NCBI GenBank assembly: GCA_041287365.1
Contig: JBEULL010000030.1
Coordinates: forward strand, 22,955-86,954
Reading direction: 5' to 3'
Length of the DNA stretch: 64,000 nucleotides
Source of the DNA: JAQVIJ01 sp041287365
Lineage (GTDB): Bacteria; Desulfobacterota; Dissulfuribacteria; Dissulfuribacterales; DYLC01
Shown here: positions 1 through 8,135 of the stretch, in pieces
Position numbering within the stretch: position 1 is the first letter of the stretch
How the letters are laid out: the number at the start of each line of letters is the position of its first letter
Position numbers and translations under genes: made by a program
The notes under the pieces: generated by a model
What the model was told of the DNA's origin: nothing
The model's database searches: none
The model's input: the letters and a program-made list of their open reading frames with translations, nothing else

Positions 1-58
1 GGAAACCATAGCGATCTCCAACCTCGAACAGGTCCGGGAGGGCATAAGGATTGAATAA
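1..58 (+). CDS. RND efflux periplasmic adaptor, C-terminal end only
   Basis: The window opens inside a reading frame ending at a TAA (56-58). The visible residues, ETIAISNLEQVREGIRIE, fit the last beta strand of an HlyD/AcrA-type membrane fusion protein. The following gene is the matching RND permease, whose TTG start at 51 lies inside this gene, an overlap typical of adaptor-permease pairs. Only 18 codons are visible, so the assignment rests on context and the form of the C-terminus. Confidence 0.55.
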   Translation, partial: ETIAISNLEQVREGIRIE

Positions 59-3000
59 CCACAGTTTTTTGCAAAAAATTACTGGTTTTTTCGTTGACTC
101 CAAGCTCACTCCCCTGGCCATAGGTGCCAGCTTATTGCTGGGACTCTTCGCCGTTTTCTTTACGCCGAGTGAAGAAGAACCACAGATCGTGGTGCCCATG
201 ATAGATGTCCTGGTTTCCATGCCAGGGGCCTCGCCCAAGGAGATGGAAAATCGTGTCATCGGCCCTATGGAAAAACTTATCTGGGAGATTCCTGGCGTGG
301 AGTATGTCTATTCCACGGCTGAAAACGGCAAGGCCATAACCATTGTGCGTTTTTATGTGGGAGAGGACACCGAAAAGAGCGCTGTGCGGCTGTATGACAA
401 ACTCTATTCTCACTTCGACTGGATACCGCCCGGATGCTCAAAACCGCTTTTGAAGATGCATTCCATCGACGATGTGCCCATACTCGCCATGACCTTCTGG
501 TCAGACAGGCATGACTCCATGACCCTGCGACAGATCATCACTCAGTTGAATGACGAGATACGTAGCATTCCAGGTATCAGCGATACCAAAGTCATAGGAG
601 GACTGAAAAGAGAGGTCCGCATTCTTCCCAAAGAAGACGCCCTTTATTCCATGGGTCTGGACTTTCAGGCGGTCATGGCCGCCCTCTCCTCACAGAACCA
701 GGCCTCATGGGTTACAGAACTTACTGAAAACAATCAAAATATCTCCATTCGGCTCAACAATTTCTTTCGCACTGTTCAGGATGTGGCAGACACCGTAGTA
801 TATGTGCACAACGGCAAACCCGTATTTCTTAAGGAAATCGCGGAACTTGTAGACGGTCCTGAGGAGCCTGTCTCCTATGTGATGATAGGCGGTGGAAAGG
901 CCGCTGCGCAAAAGGGCGTCCAGGTGCCCCAATCCGGCCTGAAAAACGCCGTTACACTACAAGTAGCCAAGAAAAAGGGCGAAAACGCTACTGATCTGGC
1001 AAAAAAGGTTCTTGAAAAAACGGAAGCGCTGCGCGGGCATCTGCTGCCATACGATGTACACATGGTGGTCACGCGGGACTACGGCGAAACCGCCAAGATG
1101 AAGTCTGATGAGCTTCTGGAACACCTCGCCCTTGCCACCTTGTCCGTGGCCATTTTGATGGCCCTGCTCTTGGGTTTCAGGGCCAGTCTGGTGGTGTTGG
1201 TGGCCATTCCAGTCACTCTGGCCCTGACCCTCTTCATCTACTATCTCTATGGCTATACCTTGAACAGGGTAACGCTCTTCGCCCTCATATTCTGCATCGG
1301 CATTCTGGTGGATGACCCCATAGTAGGCGTAGAAAACATCATGCGACACCTGCGGCTGCCGGAAAACAAGGGGTTACCCGTTCGTGACATCATCACAAAA
1401 GCAGTTGTGGAGGTGGGAAGCCCTCTGATTCTGGCCACGTTTACGGTCATAGCCGCCATTCTGCCGCTGGCCTTCGTGCGTGGGCTCATGGGGCCATATA
1501 TGCGCCCCATGCCTGTAGGTGCATCCGTGGCCATGTTTTTGTCCATGGTGATCTCCTTCGTGATCACACCCTGGGCTGCATACCACATACTGAAAGGCGT
1601 CCCTGAGCACGAAACCGAGCAGGAAGGCCTGCTCACTCGCATATACCGCTGGATCATGGGGCACCTCATTAAAAACCCCATGTGGCGATGGAGTTTTCTC
1701 GGCATCATGGCCTGCTGTTTTTTGTTGGCCTGTTCACTCATTTATACAAAGGTGGTCAAGGTCAAGATGCTGCCGTTTGACAACAAGAGCGAGTTTCAGG
1801 TGGTCATCGACATGCCCAACGGCACATCTCTGGAAAAGACCGCGGCTGTAGCGGAGGAACTGGCCAGATACCTAATGGAACAGCCTGTCGTGACCGATTG
1901 CGTGATATATGCCGGCACCGCATCGCCGTTCAATTTCAACGGGTTAGTGCGCCATTATTACATGCGAAGCGGCCCCACTGTAGCGGACATTCAGGTAAAC
2001 CTGCTGCCCAAAAGGCTGCGCGACGAGCAGAGCCACTCCCTCACCAAACGCCTGCGGCCTGAGCTGACGGCCATAGCTCAAAGGCATGGTGCGCGCATAA
2101 AGGTGACGGAGATACCGCCAGGGCCGCCAGTGCTTCAGACCCTGGTGGCCGAGATCTATGGGCCTGATTACGAAAAACAGATAGAGATCGCTCGACGTGT
2201 CAAGAAGATATTTCAGGAAACGGAAGGCGTTGTGGATGTGGACTGGTACATGACGGATTCGCAAAAGGAGTTGGTGCTTACCGTAGAACGGGACAAGGCC
2301 GTGACAATGGGCATAACACCTGAACACCTGCTCGGGGTGGTACAAACCGGCCTGAACGGCAGCAGTGTGGGGCTTCTGCACGACACCGGCAGCAAAGAAG
2401 ATGTGCCCATTGTGATAAAACTACCATTGGCGGACAGAAATCTGGTTAGCAACCTGCAAAACATTCAGGTAGCTGGCGCCAGAGGCATGGTCAGACTTTC
2501 AGAACTGGTAAAAGTGGAAGAAAAAACCCTTGAACACCCCATCTACCACAAAAACCTTCAGCCCGTGGTGTATGTAACAAGTGATGTCTCTGGCGAGGAA
2601 GAAAGCCCTGTTTACGCCATTTTGAAGCTGAACAAAAAGCTGGAGAACCTACCTGTAAACCACTCAGATAATGGCGAACGCCTGAACATCTTTTATACCA
2701 CGCAACCCTTCTCCACAAAAGACTGGAGTATGAAGTGGGATGGAGAATGGCATATAACCTACGAAGTCTTCAGAGACATGGGTGGTGCCTTTGCCGTGGT
2801 GGTGGTGATCATCTTCATTTTGGTAGTGGGCTGGTTCAGGTCATATACCGTGCCGTTGGTCATTCTCTCGCCAATTCCCCTATCCTTGATCGGGATTATA
2901 CCTGCCCATGCCTTGATGGGTGCGTTTTTCACTGCAACTTCTATGATAGGCTTCATCGCTGGCGCTGGAATAGTAGTCAGAAACTCCATCATTCTGGTGG

Positions 3001-3266
3001 ACTTCATAGAGCTGCGTCTGAAAGAAGGACTTTCCATCGAGGAGGCAGTGATAGATGCCGGAGCCGTACGGTTCAGGCCCATGCTGCTTACGGCATCAGC
3101 GGTGGTGGTGGGTTCATTTGTGATACTCTTCGACCCCATATTCCAGGGACTGGCCATCGCCTTGATGTCTGGTGAGATAGCGGCGACTCTCTTTTCAAGA
3201 CTGGTGGTTCCTGTGTTATATTATCTTGACTATCGCATGACCACTGAAAAACGGTTGATTCTATAA
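51..3266 (+). CDS. RND-family efflux permease (AcrB/HAE1-like)
   Basis: This 1071-residue inner-membrane pump should work as a proton-driven trimer with the adjacent adaptor and an outer-membrane channel encoded elsewhere. An N-terminal membrane segment is followed by a periplasmic loop with porter features (VSMPGASPKEMENRV near residue 55). The TM4 signature LVDDPIVGVENI around residues 417-428 carries the paired aspartates of the proton relay. A second large periplasmic loop and a TM10 motif, GIVVRNSIILVDF, follow near residue 970. Where AcrB has its relay lysine in TM10 this protein appears to have arginine. Length is normal for the family. The TTG start overlaps the adaptor; no ATG lies near enough upstream. 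Substrate cannot be read from sequence; nothing marks it as a CusA-type metal pump. Confidence 0.9.
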   Translation: MNNHSFLQKITGFFVDSKLTPLAIGASLLLGLFAVFFTPSEEEPQIVVPMIDVLVSMPGASPKEMENRVIGPMEKLIWEIPGVEYVYSTAENGKAITIVRFYVGEDTEKSAVRLYDKLYSHFDWIPPGCSKPLLKMHSIDDVPILAMTFWSDRHDSMTLRQIITQLNDEIRSIPGISDTKVIGGLKREVRILPKEDALYSMGLDFQAVMAALSSQNQASWVTELTENNQNISIRLNNFFRTVQDVADTVVYVHNGKPVFLKEIAELVDGPEEPVSYVMIGGGKAAAQKGVQVPQSGLKNAVTLQVAKKKGENATDLAKKVLEKTEALRGHLLPYDVHMVVTRDYGETAKMKSDELLEHLALATLSVAILMALLLGFRASLVVLVAIPVTLALTLFIYYLYGYTLNRVTLFALIFCIGILVDDPIVGVENIMRHLRLPENKGLPVRDIITKAVVEVGSPLILATFTVIAAILPLAFVRGLMGPYMRPMPVGASVAMFLSMVISFVITPWAAYHILKGVPEHETEQEGLLTRIYRWIMGHLIKNPMWRWSFLGIMACCFLLACSLIYTKVVKVKMLPFDNKSEFQVVIDMPNGTSLEKTAAVAEELARYLMEQPVVTDCVIYAGTASPFNFNGLVRHYYMRSGPTVADIQVNLLPKRLRDEQSHSLTKRLRPELTAIAQRHGARIKVTEIPPGPPVLQTLVAEIYGPDYEKQIEIARRVKKIFQETEGVVDVDWYMTDSQKELVLTVERDKAVTMGITPEHLLGVVQTGLNGSSVGLLHDTGSKEDVPIVIKLPLADRNLVSNLQNIQVAGARGMVRLSELVKVEEKTLEHPIYHKNLQPVVYVTSDVSGEEESPVYAILKLNKKLENLPVNHSDNGERLNIFYTTQPFSTKDWSMKWDGEWHITYEVFRDMGGAFAVVVVIIFILVVGWFRSYTVPLVILSPIPLSLIGIIPAHALMGAFFTATSMIGFIAGAGIVVRNSIILVDFIELRLKEGLSIEEAVIDAGAVRFRPMLLTASAVVVGSFVILFDPIFQGLAIALMSGEIAATLFSRLVVPVLYYLDYRMTTEKRLIL

Positions 3267-3286
3267 AAAACAAGGGATGACGACAC

Positions 3287-4270
3287 ATGGAACCTGACAT
3301 GAGCCCCAAACAGAGAACAGCCCTGTTACTGTTGGGCCTTCTGGCTACACTCACCATTCTTGCCCAGATATTCACCATTCTGACCACAGGCAAGTCATTC
3401 TGCCCCAGCGATGGGTGTGAGGTGGTCCACGACCTCACACGTGTCTCGCAGATATATATCAATCTGGCTGGAATCATCTATTTCCAACTGCTTTTCTGGC
3501 TGACGGTGGGCAGCAGACAGGGGCATACGCACAGACATTATCTCTTCGATCCCTACAACCGTTCCAAAACGGCCTCTTGCTCCCTATTGCAATTCATGCT
3601 GCTCATGGGCATGGTAGCCGAGGGCATTCTGTTGGGCTTTCAGATGTTCGTGGTCAAGACCGTCTGTCTGTATTGCTTCATCATTTTCGGCTTCATCGTA
3701 CTCATGAATGCAGCTCTGGGAATCAGACAACTCATACAGGCATGTATCATCCTGGGCGCCCAGCTTGCAGTCTTTGCGTCCCTGAACTTCAACACCTCCT
3801 CCACATTGAATCTGAATGAACTGTCGCTGGACAAGGGCACCTATGCAGTCAAGAACTGTGAAAAACCCAAACACCGCATGTATCTCGTATTTTCAGAGAA
3901 TTGCCCTCACTGCCAGGCGGTTTTGAAGGAATTGTCAAACTGCTCTCTGTGTGAGTTTCATTTCAACCCTGTCACAAGGCTGACAAATGCCCAAGAGATG
4001 TTCAAAGACCTGACTGCCATTCCGGACTACAATCCCGACGTCAACAAGGCCATGCTCAAAATGCTGGGCATCTATACTATACCAATTTTGATCTCCGAGA
4101 CATCCAGCGGCCTGGAACTGGTAAAGGGGCAGGAAAACATTGTAAATTATGTGCGCGACCACTGCATTTTATCTGAGACGCCAAAGGGTATAGACTCCCT
4201 GTTATCCAATCCGCTTCTGCCTTCTGACAGCCAAGAAGGGGCATGTCAAGTGGAAAAGGAATGCAAATGA
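3287..4270 (+). CDS. VKOR-thioredoxin fusion protein, disulfide-bond formation
   Basis: This 327-residue membrane protein joins an integral VKOR domain to a C-terminal thioredoxin-like domain. In the VKOR part the loop cysteines are C39 and C44 (FCPSDGC) and the quinone-proximal redox motif is CLYC near residues 127-130, inside one of several hydrophobic helices. The C-terminal domain carries CPHC near residue 206. Bacterial VKOR homologues replace DsbB, reoxidising a DsbA-like partner with quinone as electron acceptor; in fusions the partner is the attached domain. The start has a Shine-Dalgarno (AAGGG) about 9 bases upstream. It lies 20 bases after the RND permease, and its stop overlaps panC (ATGA), so it is probably co-transcribed with both. 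No separate dsbA or dsbB lies in the window. Confidence 0.85.
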   Translation: MEPDMSPKQRTALLLLGLLATLTILAQIFTILTTGKSFCPSDGCEVVHDLTRVSQIYINLAGIIYFQLLFWLTVGSRQGHTHRHYLFDPYNRSKTASCSLLQFMLLMGMVAEGILLGFQMFVVKTVCLYCFIIFGFIVLMNAALGIRQLIQACIILGAQLAVFASLNFNTSSTLNLNELSLDKGTYAVKNCEKPKHRMYLVFSENCPHCQAVLKELSNCSLCEFHFNPVTRLTNAQEMFKDLTAIPDYNPDVNKAMLKMLGIYTIPILISETSSGLELVKGQENIVNYVRDHCILSETPKGIDSLLSNPLLPSDSQEGACQVEKECK

Positions 4271-5133
4271 AGGTCATTTGTTCCATACAAGAGATACGCG
4301 ATGAGTGTATGCAGTATAAAAAGGCAGGGCTTACCATTGGTTTTGTGCCCACCATGGGATATTTTCATGCAGGCCATACAGCCTTGATGAAGCGGGCGAG
4401 GCAACTCACAGATCGCGTGGTGGTAAGCCTTTTCGTAAACCCAACGCAGTTCAGCCCCAACGAAGACCTCTCCCGCTACCCCCGCAACATAGAAAGGGAT
4501 ACAAAAATAGCCGAAGAAGCCAATGTGGATATACTTTTCACTCCTGATGCAAAAGAACTGTATCCAAAGGATTTCAGCACCTGGGTTCATGTGGAAGGCA
4601 TTTCCGAGCATCTGTGCGGCAAAAGCAGACCAGGTCACTTTCGAGGAGTGGCCACCATCGTAGCCAAACTCTTCGGTATCGTGCAACCTGACAAGGCGGT
4701 GTTCGGACAGAAGGACTTTCAGCAACTCGCAATCATCAGGCGTATGGTGCGTGATTTGAACATGCCTGTGGAGATCGTCAGCCATGAAACAGTGAGAGAA
4801 CCTGACGGCCTGGCCATGAGCTCCCGAAATATATATCTCTCTCAGGAAGAGCGCTCATTAGCGACCTGCCTTTATCATGCCCTGTGCATTACAGGAAATG
4901 CGTTAAAAAGGCAAGAGACAACCCTGTCATCCCTGCAAACAGCCATTGTCAGTGCTATATCGGTCAGCCCCCTTGTAAGGATCGACTATATATTCATAGG
5001 CGATCCGCACTCACTTCAACCATACGATGAAGACGGATTTCAAAAGGCGAAAGAGGTGCTGGCAGCCCTGGCCGTTTGGGTGGGCAAGACCAGACTCATC
5101 GACAACCTGTGTTTCACCAAAGAGCCGCAATAA
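4267..5133 (+). CDS. panC: pantoate-beta-alanine ligase
   Basis: This enzyme condenses pantoate with beta-alanine using ATP, the last step of pantothenate synthesis. Family landmarks are present in order: PTMGYFHAGH with the HxGH nucleotide motif near residues 26-36, NPTQF, GHFRGVATIVAKLF, FGQKDFQQL and MSSRNIYLS. From the ATG at 4267 the protein has 288 residues, close to the usual 280. I chose this start because AAGGA lies 6 bases upstream and the ATG overlaps the preceding stop as ATGA, implying translational coupling; a longer frame from 4243 would run far into the upstream gene. The next gene, panD, supplies the beta-alanine. Confidence 0.95.
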   Translation: MKVICSIQEIRDECMQYKKAGLTIGFVPTMGYFHAGHTALMKRARQLTDRVVVSLFVNPTQFSPNEDLSRYPRNIERDTKIAEEANVDILFTPDAKELYPKDFSTWVHVEGISEHLCGKSRPGHFRGVATIVAKLFGIVQPDKAVFGQKDFQQLAIIRRMVRDLNMPVEIVSHETVREPDGLAMSSRNIYLSQEERSLATCLYHALCITGNALKRQETTLSSLQTAIVSAISVSPLVRIDYIFIGDPHSLQPYDEDGFQKAKEVLAALAVWVGKTRLIDNLCFTKEPQ

Positions 5134-5172
5134 CCTAACGAAATATTTACATCACATCAAAAAGAGGACATC

Positions 5173-5559
5173 ATGCTTCGTTCCATGCTCAAATCCAAGA
5201 TACACAGGGCCACGGTTACACAGACCGCCCTGCACTATGAAGGCAGCCTATCCCTTGACAAGGACCTGATAGAAGCGGCCCAGCTACTTCCCTTCGAGCA
5301 GATCATGGTCTATAACATCTCAAACGGCGAACGCTTCGACACCTATGTGATAGAGGCGGAAAGGGGTTCCGGTACGGTATGCCTGAACGGCGCAGCTGCC
5401 AGAAAAGGTGAACCCGGAGACCTCATCATCATTGCATCCTACGGCCTTTTCGACAAACAGGAGTGCCTCACGGGGGAAAGCCGCATAGTAGCTGTGGACA
5501 GCAATAACCGAATAACTGACGTCATGACACACAACTGGTCGCATTGGAGTGCCAAATGA
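5173..5559 (+). CDS. panD: aspartate 1-decarboxylase proenzyme
   Basis: This pyruvoyl enzyme makes beta-alanine from L-aspartate. The 128-residue proenzyme has the expected self-cleavage site at Gly24-Ser25 (HYEGSLSLD); Ser25 becomes the pyruvoyl group. NGAAARKGEPGDLIIIASYG is the conserved C-terminal core. An AGAGGA Shine-Dalgarno precedes the ATG. The gene follows panC by 39 bases, and its stop overlaps the aminopeptidase start as ATGA. With panC it covers the beta-alanine branch; panB and panE are not in the window. Confidence 0.95.
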   Translation: MLRSMLKSKIHRATVTQTALHYEGSLSLDKDLIEAAQLLPFEQIMVYNISNGERFDTYVIEAERGSGTVCLNGAAARKGEPGDLIIIASYGLFDKQECLTGESRIVAVDSNNRITDVMTHNWSHWSAK

Positions 5560-6995
5560 ACAAGACCTATTCAAAAAGCGAGATAAAGCAGCTCAAAAAA
5601 CGACTTCTTTCCGAAAGACAAAATATCTGGTCTCAACTCACGGATGACGAACGCAAAAAGGCCATGGATTATGCCGTTGACTACATCCATTTCCTGAGCG
5701 AGGTCAAGACAGAACGGGAAGCCGTGAAATTTATGGCAAAAACAGCTCAGGAGGCCGGTTTTGAGCCGATTACCAAGACTAAAGGGGCAAACAAACTCTT
5801 CTGGCAAATAAATGGAAAGGCGGCGGCCCTCGTTCACTTGGGCAAACAGGACATACTGGACGGCATTCACCTCATCGCATCCCACATCGACGCACCCAGA
5901 CTGGACCTGAAACAGAATCCCCTTTATGAGGAACTGGATATGGCCTATCTGAAAACCCACTACTATGGCGGGATAAAGAAATTCCAGTGGCTTGCCAGGC
6001 CGCTGGCCATACACGGCGTTGTCCTGACGCAGACCGGCAAAACCATCGAGCTCGTGCTTGGAGAACATACCTCCGATCCCGTCTTCACCATCAACGACCT
6101 GCTTCCACACCTAGCCGGCAAGGTGCAGGCCGACAAGAAACTTTCCGAGGCCATACCAGGCGAAAAACTTAATGTACTTTTCGGCGGCCTGCCGATTTTG
6201 GGGCCGGAAGATATGAAAGAAACGGTAAAGCTGAACATCCTCAGAATGCTGCACGAGCAATACGGCATCACGGAAGAGGATTTCATCAGTGCGGAGATCG
6301 AGATTACGCCGGCAGGCCCTGCCAGGGACGTGGGGCTGGATCGGGCATTTGTGGGCGGATATGGTCAGGATGACCGCATATGTGCATACACCTCCATGAA
6401 GGCCATTCTGAATACGCAAAGGCCTGCCCACACCTGCATCGCCCTTTTCATGGACAAGGAAGAGATCGGAAGCGACGGCAATACCGGCGCCAAATCCCGC
6501 ATCCTCGAACTGCTGGTTCACGACCTTCTGAATTACATAGGCAAAAAGACAAACCCTGACACCCTGTTACAGATATTCCGCAATTCCAGGGCCATCAGCG
6601 CCGATGTAACCGCCGGCATCGATCCGGATTATCAGGAGGTACACGAAAAGCGCAACGACGCCCTTATGGGATACGGCATCTGTCTCACGAAATACACCGG
6701 TTCACGCGGCAAATACGGCGCCAACGACGCCCACGCCGAGTACGTAAACTGGATTCGACGCACATGGAACCAGGCTAAAATCATCTGGCAGACAGGCGAG
6801 TTAGGTCGTGTGGACGAAGGCGGAGGAGGAACCGTGGCCAAATACCTCGCCTATCACGGCATGAGCGTGGTGGATGCAGGACCGCCTCTTTTGAGCATGC
6901 ACTCTCCCTTTGAAATAGCACACAAGGCAGATATTCTGATGACACACAAGGCATACGAAGCCTTTTATGCAAGCTCAATAAAAACGGCCTCATAA
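5556..6995 (+). CDS. M18 family aminopeptidase
   Basis: This is a 479-residue cytosolic zinc aminopeptidase of family M18. Metal-ligand motifs are visible in order: SHIDAPRLDLK near residue 110, GQDDRICAY near 270, MDKEEIGSDG near 300, and the C-terminal SMHSPFEIAHKAD with its histidine ligand. M18 enzymes remove N-terminal residues from peptides, often acidic ones. The ATG at 5556 is preferred to a TTG at 5544 because it overlaps the panD stop and has TGGAG about 6 bases upstream. The last codons, including the TAA stop, fall inside the terminal inverted repeat of a dispersed element, so the original C-terminus may have been altered by its arrival. Confidence 0.88.
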   Translation: MNKTYSKSEIKQLKKRLLSERQNIWSQLTDDERKKAMDYAVDYIHFLSEVKTEREAVKFMAKTAQEAGFEPITKTKGANKLFWQINGKAAALVHLGKQDILDGIHLIASHIDAPRLDLKQNPLYEELDMAYLKTHYYGGIKKFQWLARPLAIHGVVLTQTGKTIELVLGEHTSDPVFTINDLLPHLAGKVQADKKLSEAIPGEKLNVLFGGLPILGPEDMKETVKLNILRMLHEQYGITEEDFISAEIEITPAGPARDVGLDRAFVGGYGQDDRICAYTSMKAILNTQRPAHTCIALFMDKEEIGSDGNTGAKSRILELLVHDLLNYIGKKTNPDTLLQIFRNSRAISADVTAGIDPDYQEVHEKRNDALMGYGICLTKYTGSRGKYGANDAHAEYVNWIRRTWNQAKIIWQTGELGRVDEGGGGTVAKYLAYHGMSVVDAGPPLLSMHSPFEIAHKADILMTHKAYEAFYASSIKTAS

Positions 6996-7169
6996 AAAAT
7001 CATTATCGGTGAATGGCTATGACAAAAAGCGCCGAATGCAAGACGAGCAAATCAATGTTGAATGTTAAATGCTGAATGTTGAATTAAGGTAGATTTACCA
7101 CAATTAAACACTAAAAATTCAACATTAAACATTTATAATTGCAGTCGGTGAATTTTTGTGGTTCCATCA
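6982..7169 (+). repeat. dispersed hairpin element, copy 1 (AT-rich core)
   Basis: This is a 188-bp element with degenerate terminal inverted repeats. The left end resembles the family consensus (CCTCATAAAAAATCATT), and the right end read in reverse begins TGATGGAACCACAAAAATTC. Inside are the family box CGCCGAATGCAAGACG and an AT-rich core of opposed TGTTGAAT / ATTCAACA tracts that can fold back. The 9-bp string TCAATAAAA occurs at both borders (6975-6983 and 7167-7175), a possible target duplication, though A-rich enough to be chance. The left arm contains the stop codon of the M18 gene; the right arm ends 18 bases before the thyX start. Confidence 0.8.
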
Positions 7170-7187
7170 ATAAAAGGGGTAACGAAC

Positions 7188-8135
7188 ATGCAGGTGATAG
7201 AACCGGACTGTCGTATCATCGAGGAATATTTTCAGGAAGGCCGTCTGCTGCAACAAATCGAGCGCTGCGGCCGCATCTGCTACAAGAGTGAGGACAAAAT
7301 CACTTCCACCTCTGCAAACGCCTTCATAAAGGGCATCGTGGAGCGAGGACACTTTTCCGTTATCGAAATGGGACAGATAGTCATCGATGTCTTTGCAGAC
7401 AGCGAAGCGGTGCTCCAAAAGCTCTTCGAGACCATACCCCGTTTCATCACAGCAGACCGCCTTGAAAAGAAACACTTTCTGCTATCAGGCAACCCAAGGG
7501 CCTTTCGCGAACTGATTCTGAACCATGGTCCGCTCAAGATATCCAAGGCCGTTCTGAAACTCCTGTCAGCGGCTTACCCTGTGCTCTACGCAGACCTGTT
7601 TCCCAAACACGGCCTGGTGGAGCCGGACGGCGTAGCCGTTCGCATGCTTTCTCCTCAAGAAATAGACGCCTTACCGGTATATCTCAAAAAACGGCATCGT
7701 ACCGTTTTGGTACACCTAACCGTCAACAGGGCTGTAACCCATGAATTGGTCAGACATCGTGTGGCCTCCTATCTGCAAGAATCTCAGCGCTATTGCCGCT
7801 ACGACCAGGAGAGATTCGGGGGTGAAGTGGTCTTCATCAAACCATGTTTTTATGAAGAAGGCTCGCACGAATACCAATTATGGCAAAAAGCCATGAAAGA
7901 AACCGAAAAAATCTATATAGAACTGCTCAAGACCTCCTCTCCTCAGGCGGCCAGAACTGTGCTCCCCAATTCCTGCAAAACGGAGATCATGGTGCACGCC
8001 ACCATGGAGGAGTGGGGGCATATCTTCAGGCTGCGCACATCCAAATGGGCCGACCCGTCCATGCAGGAGATCATGCTGAAACTTCAAAAACAGATGTCGA
8101 ATAGATTCCCTGACATATTCAGCCATGAAATTTGA
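7188..8135 (+). CDS. thyX: flavin-dependent thymidylate synthase ThyX
   Basis: This enzyme converts dUMP to dTMP using methylene-tetrahydrofolate, FAD and NADPH, unlike ThyA. The signature near residues 189-203 reads RHRVASYLQESQRY, matching RHRxxSxNExSxR except for glutamine in place of asparagine. At 315 residues it is at the long end for ThyX. The ATG at 7188 has an AAGGGG about 8 bases upstream; a GTG at 7158 in the same frame lies inside the repeat arm and is unlikely to be used. The 3' end overlaps nadB by 11 bases. No thyA is visible. Confidence 0.93.
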   Translation: MQVIEPDCRIIEEYFQEGRLLQQIERCGRICYKSEDKITSTSANAFIKGIVERGHFSVIEMGQIVIDVFADSEAVLQKLFETIPRFITADRLEKKHFLLSGNPRAFRELILNHGPLKISKAVLKLLSAAYPVLYADLFPKHGLVEPDGVAVRMLSPQEIDALPVYLKKRHRTVLVHLTVNRAVTHELVRHRVASYLQESQRYCRYDQERFGGEVVFIKPCFYEEGSHEYQLWQKAMKETEKIYIELLKTSSPQAARTVLPNSCKTEIMVHATMEEWGHIFRLRTSKWADPSMQEIMLKLQKQMSNRFPDIFSHEI

